Of a stretch of 27,527 nt of DNA, positions 22,565 through 27,527 are shown one piece after another. Origin of the DNA: CAXTTV01 sp964247295 (lineage in GTDB: Bacteria; Chloroflexota; Ktedonobacteria; Ktedonobacterales; Ktedonobacteraceae). A program made the translations under genes and the position numbers. How positions within the stretch are numbered: the first letter of the stretch is position 1; every line of letters starts with the position of its first letter. Below the pieces are notes generated by a model. The model was not told where the DNA came from. It did no database searches and saw only the letters and a list, made by a program, of their open reading frames with translations. The stretch spans positions 1-27,527 of the forward strand of contig CAXTTV010000049.1 in the NCBI GenBank assembly GCA_964247295.1. Reading direction: 5' to 3'.

Positions 22565-23004
22565 AGAAATCCTCTACTTTTCTTTTAATGTGCATAGAAG
22601 GGTGAGAGACTCAACTATTTACCAACAACATGAAGGGACGTTGTCCAGACATATGATCAAGTTTGAAGGATCACAGTTGATATTACTCATGTTCTAGCTA
22701 GTTGTCCTCACTATCTACATGGGCGTAGCTTGATAGTGCCTAAGTTCTCCTATAAGTTTATCAAAAGGTTATTTCAAACAGGTTGTTTTTCTGGTGTGTT
22801 TTTGGACTTGTAAGTTTTGATTGTGAGCAGCTTTCTGCATCAGGAATAGGAATATTTGGAAGTGTAAAGAGGTAGGCAAGCATTGAAATAGGAGAGAGTC
22901 ATTTAGAAAAGCAGGGATACGCGCAGCCCTTAAGAGCTACGCGTATCCCTGCTTTTCTGTTATAGGAATTTTTTAGGATGACATAGGCGTATCGAGCGTT
23001 GTTA
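22565..23004. other. Spacer between the two SGNH hydrolase genes
   Basis: No gene is seen. Near the copy 1 start is a block shared with the copy 2 upstream region: ACAACATGA at 22625-22633, then GTCCAGAC at 22643-22650. A hairpin formed by CACTATCTAC (22709-22718) and GTAG (22725-22728) plus GATAGTG (22732-22738) follows. The far end holds the 19-bp inverted repeat at 22905-22958. Confidence 0.45.
22905..22958 (-). terminator. 19-bp perfect hairpin downstream of SGNH copy 2
   Basis: AGAAAAGCAGGGATACGCG (22905-22923) and CGCGTATCCCTGCTTTTCT (22940-22958) are perfectly complementary with a 16-nt loop. It starts 47 nt after the stop of the minus-strand copy 2, so it is positioned as its terminator. 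The T-rich stretch is inside the stem rather than after it. Confidence 0.65.
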
Positions 23005-24118
23005 TCAGCAACGCTTTGAGTTGCTTGACGCAGTAGAAGTATGTCCGTTGAGCGTCCAGACCAGATTATCGCCATTAAAGGGAACAGTAAACACTGCCTG
23101 ATGGCGGCCCATCAAGAAGAGCTCCGTCTGAGCATTCGCCTGAGCAGTTGGCGTGAAGTGGTTTGAATCGCCAGAAGGAACTTCGGCGGCATAAGCATTT
23201 GGATTGTTATAGCCGAAAGAAGCCGTAAAAGTTCCGTCGCTTTGAGCATTGACACATTCGAGTACAGGACTCACAGCCTCTTTCGTCAGACTGTTAATAA
23301 TCACATTTGTAATAAATTGATATTCCATCAGTATTTGGATGGATATCCTTATACTGGCTGTTCATCCAGATTAATGCATCGGTATTTGCATTGGGTTTGA
23401 TTGTCCCTCCGAATGCTCCAAATAGATCGACAACATGCCCATAGTTACTCACATCCTTTGCCAGATGCTCATTGAATTGCTGGAGATAAGCAATTTGGTC
23501 AGACGGACAGATATTCTGAAAAGGATCGTAGTAGTTAGGAAAAAGAATATCTGCTGTTGACTTACCGTCCTCTCCCTTTAGAGCATCGCTGAGTTGAGGA
23601 AGGATCGTTTGCGTCAGATTTGTATCAAGGTTTGCCAGATCTGTTTGAAACTGAGTTGTGTTCACCTTACATGTAGTGGAGTCAATATCATGTAGAACGT
23701 CATTGGCTCCGAGCTGAAAGGTTATGGGGCTGATCTGACCGGGATGGGCTTTGATGTAGCTTATAGCTTGGGAGAGCTGGGAAGGTGAACCAGCGGGAGC
23801 CCCAGGGCAACCGCCCTTAATGAAGGTCTGACTAGTTTCGCCGGGACATCCGAGGAACGCCTTATCTGTCACGCCCTGTTTTTGCAAGTATGCGAACAGA
23901 TTTACGTTATAGCCATGAGAAAAATCCTTATTGGGCTGATAGCCAAAAGCGAGTGAGTCTCCGAGAGCCATATAGCTTTGTTTAGGACCCACATTTGGTT
24001 GTATGCCACTGGCCCTTGTATAAAGAAGGTCAGAGCTGATCAATGTGATTGCTACTCCTACCATAGTAATGGAGAGGAGGAGTACCCTCAAAGGAGTAAA
24101 AAGTATCTTTGTAGGCAT
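23005..24118 (-). pseudogene. Exported SGNH/GDSL hydrolase, copy 2, split by a one-base frameshift
   Basis: The first frame (24118 to 23294, 274 residues) has a signal peptide and all SGNH blocks: GDSLAFGYQ, FLGCPGETSQ, GANDV and DIHPNTDG. Just after DIHPNTDG, at the complement of 23321-23326 (GGAATA), one extra A compared with the expected GGA TAT CAA shifts the frame. The coding signal goes on in another frame to 23005 as YQFITNVIINSLTKEAVSP, then the ASFGYNNPNAYAAEVP C-terminal domain. The whole is colinear with copy 1. As written, the first frame still encodes a complete catalytic domain plus nine foreign residues, and the second frame has its own ATG at 23328. So it may be a pseudogene, a split gene or a sequencing error. 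Confidence 0.85.
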
Positions 24119-24365
24119 GAGCCTTTATTTCCTTCTAAATGGTATGGAAAGAAGATCAGATGAACCCAAGCTATTGTTGCTTACAACATGACAGGCTTTT
24201 GTCTGGACATGTAAGCTAGCGAAGAGTACATATATATAATAAGTAAAAATACTGCTTAATCGTTATTTTCTAACTACGAATAGTACAAATCGACTAACAA
24301 AAAAAATGGAATTATGTTAGTCTACAAGAGAGTTATTTCCAATAACATATGTTTTTATATGAACA
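24119..24365. other. Spacer upstream of SGNH copy 2
   Basis: ACAACATGA (24183-24191) and GTCTGGAC (24201-24208) repeat the motif pair upstream of SGNH copy 1 with the same 18-nt offset and a similar distance to the ATG (about 65 versus 61 nt). A 7-bp inverted repeat, GACTAAC (24292-24298) / GTTAGTC (24316-24322), lies further up around an A8 run. No gene is seen. Confidence 0.45.
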
Positions 24366-24409
24366 AAGCAGGTACAGAGTTTTGTAAAAGACTTCACTCA
24401 TACCTGCTT
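24366..24409 (-). terminator. Hairpin after the ribosomal protection gene
   Basis: AAGCAGGTA (24366-24374) / TACCTGCTT (24401-24409) is a perfect 9-bp stem 25 nt beyond the minus-strand stop codon. On that strand it is followed by TGTTC, a poor T-tract. Confidence 0.55.
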
Positions 24410-24433
24410 CTGGTTATGCATGTTGTGTGATGC

Positions 24434-26401
24434 TTAGTTCAGGACATGTTGAATGTGCATAAGATACTCTTTGCGCTGTAAAGGATTAAAGTCCATACGT
24501 CTTCGGGTGGGGAATGCTCCTTCCATTTTAAGAAATCCGCCCGGCTGAGTGGTAAAGATACCTTCGCCCTCTGTGAATGAGGGTAATTCTCTTCTGAAAT
24601 CTTCCGTCGTAGAGACTGGTAACGAGCCTTTGAGAAGGAAGGTGTCTTTGTGTAAGATGGGTTGCTCATAGATTGCCCGAAGTGCTGATAGTCTGAACAT
24701 AGACGTGCTAAGACCATGAATGGGAGCAGTTAACTCAAAACGACTCATAGGTTCGTAGACAGCAGTGCCGGCTTGTGAGAGCGCCTGCATCAGTACCAGT
24801 GGGACAAGATTTCTGAAGTCAGCCGCGACAGTAACAGGATCGTAGTAGCCTGTTCTGGTAAGGGTAACAATAAGATCAGTCACTTCCCAGCCGTAAAGGC
24901 CCTGGGCAAGAGTTGCGCGGACGGTTTCCTCGATCGCCCGGTAGAACGCCAGAGGTAGGGCTCCGGGAGTCATTTTATATGTCAACCCGCTATTCAGGGG
25001 GCCAGGTTCGATCTTTAAGCCAACGGTAGCATAGAAAGGATTATCCGGTGTGCCAATGATTTCAATCGCCTGACCGGCATCCCTGGGCTTTTCGACGCAG
25101 ACAATGGTGGTTTCTGAAAACCACGGGTCTACCCCGTACTTTTCCTTAAGGGTCGCCTCAATAACCTCCTTTTGGACCTCTCCGCAAAGGCGAAGATAGG
25201 TATGTTTATGAACATCGTCTCTGATTACATGGATAAGGGGATCCTCCTCTGCCAATTCTTGAAGAGCTTGAGAGAGGCGATAGGTTTGCTCCTGGCGCGT
25301 GGCTTCGAGGCGTGTCTCCAATTGAGGAGTTGCGAGATGAACATTTTTGATACTTGAGGTCCATTCACCGATAATATCGCCGATCTTTACCTCCTTTAGT
25401 CCCCAAATTTTGCATAACTCTCCTACCTCTGCTCCCTGAGCCTGGATAGTTTTTCCCTGCTGGAATAAATGGAGTTTTTTGATTTTACCCAGGTGAGTCT
25501 GGATCTCTCCAGAGCGATCGAGCCTTTGGAAAGCAATTTCTGTTCTGACGCGAAGACAGCCAGAGAATATTTTGACAAAAGCAATTTTTTCGCCCGTTGG
25601 CTCGCGGTCAAGTTTAAAGACGACTCCAGAGAGAGGAGCTTCCGCTAAACCAGTTTGGGAAGGAAACATTTTCGTAATGGTTTTGAGCAGTTCTGGCACA
25701 CCGATACCAGTGATAGCCGATCCGAAAGTGATTGGATAAAGCTTCGCGGTCGCCACTTGCTGCAAAAGTGCTGACTGTATCTGTTCCCTAGTAAGGGTGT
25801 CATTGTTGACGTAAGATGTGAGAAGATCTTCATCATTGAGAGCGAGCTGCTCAACACAAAGTTGAAGGAAGGCCGGATCATACAAGCTGTTTAGAGTGAT
25901 AGAAGCCTGTTTCGCCCCGACGTTTTCAAGTTGATAAAGGGGAATGACCTGCTCAGTCAATTTGTACTTAATGCTCTTCAAGAGCTCGTCCGATTGAGCG
26001 CCTGGGCGATCAATTTTGTTAATGAAAATGATCGTAGGAATGTGGAGCCGGATCAGAGCAGAAAGAAGGATTTTGGTCTGGGCCTGTATGCCTTCGACAG
26101 CGGAGATCAGCAGGATTGCGCCATCGAGGACACTGAAGGATCGCTCGACCTCAGCAAGAAAGTCAGCGTGTCCGGGGGTATCGATCAGATTAATCTTTAA
26201 ATTGTCAAAGACAAACGAGACAACAGAGGCCTTGATAGTAATGCCTCGTCGTTTTTCCAATTCCAGGGAATCGGTTTGAGTATTCCCTGAATCTACCCGA
26301 CCAATCTCATTAATAACACCAGTTTCATACAAAATCCTCTCGGTCAGGCTGGTTTTTCCAGCGTCCACATGCGCGACAATCCCGATACTGATAGTTCTCA
26401 C
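24434..26401 (-). CDS. Tet(M)/Otr(A)-like ribosomal protection GTPase
   Basis: This 655-residue EF-G-like translational GTPase is the length of tetracycline ribosomal protection proteins. G-domain motifs are AHVDAGKTSLTERILY (G1), RRGITI (G2), DTPGHADF (G3) and NKID (G4). The N-terminal GVINEIGRVDSGNTQTDSLE is typical of this group rather than of EF-G. Domain IV carries YYDPVTVAADFRNLVPLVLM, matching the Tet(M) YSPVSTPADF loop that reaches the decoding site and displaces tetracycline. The start is GTG 26401, since an in-frame stop lies close upstream. It has only a distant AAAAGGA site, while a strong AAAAGGAG serves an overlapping upstream frame. Resistance activity is inferred; chromosomal Otr(A)-like members may have other ribosome-rescue roles. 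Confidence 0.9.
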   Translation of the reverse strand: MRTISIGIVAHVDAGKTSLTERILYETGVINEIGRVDSGNTQTDSLELEKRRGITIKASVVSFVFDNLKINLIDTPGHADFLAEVERSFSVLDGAILLISAVEGIQAQTKILLSALIRLHIPTIIFINKIDRPGAQSDELLKSIKYKLTEQVIPLYQLENVGAKQASITLNSLYDPAFLQLCVEQLALNDEDLLTSYVNNDTLTREQIQSALLQQVATAKLYPITFGSAITGIGVPELLKTITKMFPSQTGLAEAPLSGVVFKLDREPTGEKIAFVKIFSGCLRVRTEIAFQRLDRSGEIQTHLGKIKKLHLFQQGKTIQAQGAEVGELCKIWGLKEVKIGDIIGEWTSSIKNVHLATPQLETRLEATRQEQTYRLSQALQELAEEDPLIHVIRDDVHKHTYLRLCGEVQKEVIEATLKEKYGVDPWFSETTIVCVEKPRDAGQAIEIIGTPDNPFYATVGLKIEPGPLNSGLTYKMTPGALPLAFYRAIEETVRATLAQGLYGWEVTDLIVTLTRTGYYDPVTVAADFRNLVPLVLMQALSQAGTAVYEPMSRFELTAPIHGLSTSMFRLSALRAIYEQPILHKDTFLLKGSLPVSTTEDFRRELPSFTEGEGIFTTQPGGFLKMEGAFPTRRRMDFNPLQRKEYLMHIQHVLN

Positions 26402-26438
26402 AGACTTTTCGTGTCCTTTTCCGTTTCAGTTCAATCAT
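26325..26438 (-). CDS. Upstream leader ORF overlapping the ribosomal protection gene
   Basis: The 37-codon frame starts at the ATG complementing 26436-26438 with an excellent ribosome site (AAAAGGAG, 6-nt spacing) and ends at 26325, 77 bases inside the ribosomal protection gene in another frame. The product begins MIELKRKRTRKVCENYQYRD and is strongly basic. A further in-frame ATG at 26480, also behind an AAGGAG, would give 51 residues. The peptide resembles nothing known to me. Its role is more likely regulatory (translational coupling or drug-sensed attenuation, as known for the tet(M) leader) than that of a working protein. It could also be non-coding. Confidence 0.4.
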   Translation of the reverse strand: MIELKRKRTRKVCENYQYRDCRACGRWKNQPDREDFV

Positions 26439-26580
26439 AGATCTCTCCTTTTGTGCTGAAAAAATTGAAAGTTGCCGCATGTAAAGTAAACTCCTTATTA
26501 AATGAGTGGAAGGTATCCACAGGTGCCACATTTATACATATAAGTAGATTGAACCATTGTTTTAACAGTGGTTGACGCAA

Positions 26581-26609
26581 AGAGTAGCATGGATGAATTG
26601 GCGTGTCAA
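26581..26609 (-). promoter_or_regulatory. Promoter of the ribosomal protection gene
   Basis: Read on the minus strand, TTGACA (complement of 26604-26609) and TACTCT (complement of 26581-26586) have a 17-bp spacer. Transcription would start near 26574, giving a leader of about 170 nt. At its very 5' end is a hairpin, AACCACTGT...ACAATGGTT, with one mismatch (about 26551-26573). Confidence 0.55.
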
Positions 26610-26662
26610 CGTCCTATAATTAGTAGTAGCACAATCTAAATACAAGTTAAAGGAGGAAAGAG

Positions 26663-27103
26663 ATGGTTTATCAGATCGAGACGAGGTTTGAAAAAGACTC
26701 CCAATTTGTCAGTTATTTACAGGAGCAGCTCAAAGAATTTAATAACCAGCATTCGCCAGCGCATAAGCAGATCAGGGCGGAAGGAGCAGTAAAGCCTGTA
26801 CAGCTTATTGTTATAGGAGAGGACAGCGAGTGGCAAGGAGGAATTACCGGATCGCTCTTCTGGAACTGGTTAGAAATCGACAAGTTCTGGTTATCGGAAA
26901 AGCTTCGGGGTCAGGGTCTGGGAAGCAAGCTTTTAGCGCAAGCGGAGCAAATTGGCAGGGAATGGGGAGCAAGTAAAGTTTTGTTAACAACGTTTGAATT
27001 TCAGGCCCGGCCATTTTACGAGCGTCATAGTTATAAAGTTGTAGGAGTGATAGAGGATTATCCGCCAGGTTCCAACTATTATACGCTAGTGAAAATTTTA
27101 TAA
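26663..27103 (+). CDS. GNAT family N-acetyltransferase
   Basis: The 146-residue protein starts at ATG 26663 behind a strong AAAGGAGG. Motif A is KLRGQGLGSKLLAQAEQI, the acetyl-CoA loop, followed by the long helix and a motif-B-like RPFYERHSYKVVGVIEDYP. The middle holds GGITGSLFWNWLEIDKFWLS, the strand that leads into motif A. This subgroup is often annotated as aminoglycoside or small-molecule acetyltransferase, but the acceptor is unknown. A perfect TATAAT box lies at 26615-26620 with no clear -35. It is divergent from the ribosomal protection gene and shares its 261-bp regulatory spacer. Confidence 0.88.
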   Translation: MVYQIETRFEKDSQFVSYLQEQLKEFNNQHSPAHKQIRAEGAVKPVQLIVIGEDSEWQGGITGSLFWNWLEIDKFWLSEKLRGQGLGSKLLAQAEQIGREWGASKVLLTTFEFQARPFYERHSYKVVGVIEDYPPGSNYYTLVKIL

Positions 27104-27276
27104 GAACGTGTACACAGGAAGCAGAAGTTCAAGGAATAGACTTATAGTGAGACTTTAATCTGCAATGATTCCAATCCTGCTACTTCCTATTGTCAGTGTT
27201 GTATGGGATTCTTATTTTCATAGTTTCGGGGTCTCATATTCGCTATCTGAGTATAATTGTAGCATCATTAGTAGTA

Positions 27277-27453
27277 TTATCGTTTTGTTGGAATGGTAGC
27301 ATTCTGAGCCTGAAGAGTAAAATGCTTACCCTTTATAATTTTCAAAAAATCTTTTTCTGACAGAACGGAATACTGTTCCACGCGCAGTGATTGTTGTGAA
27401 CTTGTTTGAGGCACACCGAAGATTGAAGCCGCTTTAAGAATACCGAGTTTCAT
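27277..27453 (-). CDS. Small hypothetical protein
   Basis: I start at the ATG complementing 27451-27453, preceded on its strand by AGAAAGG with 8-nt spacing; this gives 58 residues (MKLGILKAASIFGVPQTSSQ and so on). A longer in-frame start at 27486 lacks a ribosome site. The N-terminal dozen residues are mildly hydrophobic, the rest polar and basic, ending NATIPTKR. There is no Cys. It recalls no family I know. The compact start plus ribosome site support translation, but nothing else does. The flanking 27104-27276 spacer holds only a weak imperfect inverted repeat. Confidence 0.4.
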   Translation of the reverse strand: MKLGILKAASIFGVPQTSSQQSLRVEQYSVLSEKDFLKIIKGKHFTLQAQNATIPTKR

Positions 27454-27527
27454 GACAGCAACCTTTCTTATAGTCATCGAAAACACTAAAAGTTTACGTG
27501 TAGTATCAGATCTAATAAGAGTTACAG

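Noticed and set aside
27117..27187. Inverted repeat AGGAAGCAG / CTACTTCCT after the second GNAT gene
   Set aside because: The arms are 54 bases apart with a mismatch, no T-tract follows, and stability would be poor. It is not reported as a terminator.

Overview
This looks like a chromosomal segment from a free-living bacterium with a large, moderately GC-rich genome. My best guess is a Ktedonobacteria-type Chloroflexota. That is inferred from the style of the genes: secreted GH92 mannosidase, secreted SGNH hydrolases with a shared C-terminal domain, macrolide-type glycosyltransferases, a two-gene ergothioneine module, many small regulators and hairpin-rich spacers. No rRNA or tRNA gene fixes the taxon. 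I see no CRISPR array, phage module or intact insertion sequence.

Layout. 1-157 is the end of a truncated Rieske oxygenase. 614-3682 is a secreted GH92 alpha-mannosidase with a good sigma70-type promoter set inside inverted repeats. 4023-6273 is egtB-egtD (ergothioneine synthesis), closed by a strong terminator. 6598-8745 is a decayed iron-siderophore type ABC importer: an intact binding lipoprotein, then a permease broken by a T8 frameshift and fused to a stump of the ATPase. 8920-9955 holds a Nudix hydrolase and a Cys-rich probable zinc protein. 10077-11924 holds a GNAT enzyme and a divergent yceI/marR pair with a clear operator. 12018-12953 is a DUF2090 aldolase-like protein. 13077-14141 is an exported M15-type peptidase. 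14484-15251 holds a small conserved-looking protein and a frameshifted membrane protein. 15372-17499 is a KDPG aldolase, an Lrp/AsnC regulator and a divergent EamA exporter. 17586-18242 is a protein of unknown function. 18585-21353 is a tandem pair of macrolide-type glycosyltransferases. 21458-24118 is a tandem pair of exported SGNH hydrolases, the second one frameshifted. 24434-26401 is a Tet(M)/Otr(A)-like ribosomal protection protein with an upstream leader ORF. 26663-27103 is a second GNAT enzyme, and 27277-27453 a small hypothetical gene.

How the parts work together. Most neighbours are independent one- or two-gene units separated by hairpins. Firm functional units are egtB-egtD, the (now broken) ABC importer, and marR-yceI. 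KDPG aldolase, Lrp and EamA form a looser amino/keto-acid neighbourhood. The right half carries two glycosyltransferases of a family that includes macrolide-inactivating enzymes, a ribosomal protection protein and a GNAT enzyme, which suggests a drug-defence neighbourhood; this is inference.

The main themes for follow-up are two tandem duplications side by side (glycosyltransferases, SGNH hydrolases), three frame disruptions plus one gene fusion, and leader architectures: a terminator in the 5' leader of the second glycosyltransferase, an upstream ORF overlapping the ribosomal protection gene, and a probably leaderless marR transcript. I did not find a convincing wholly new multi-gene system.
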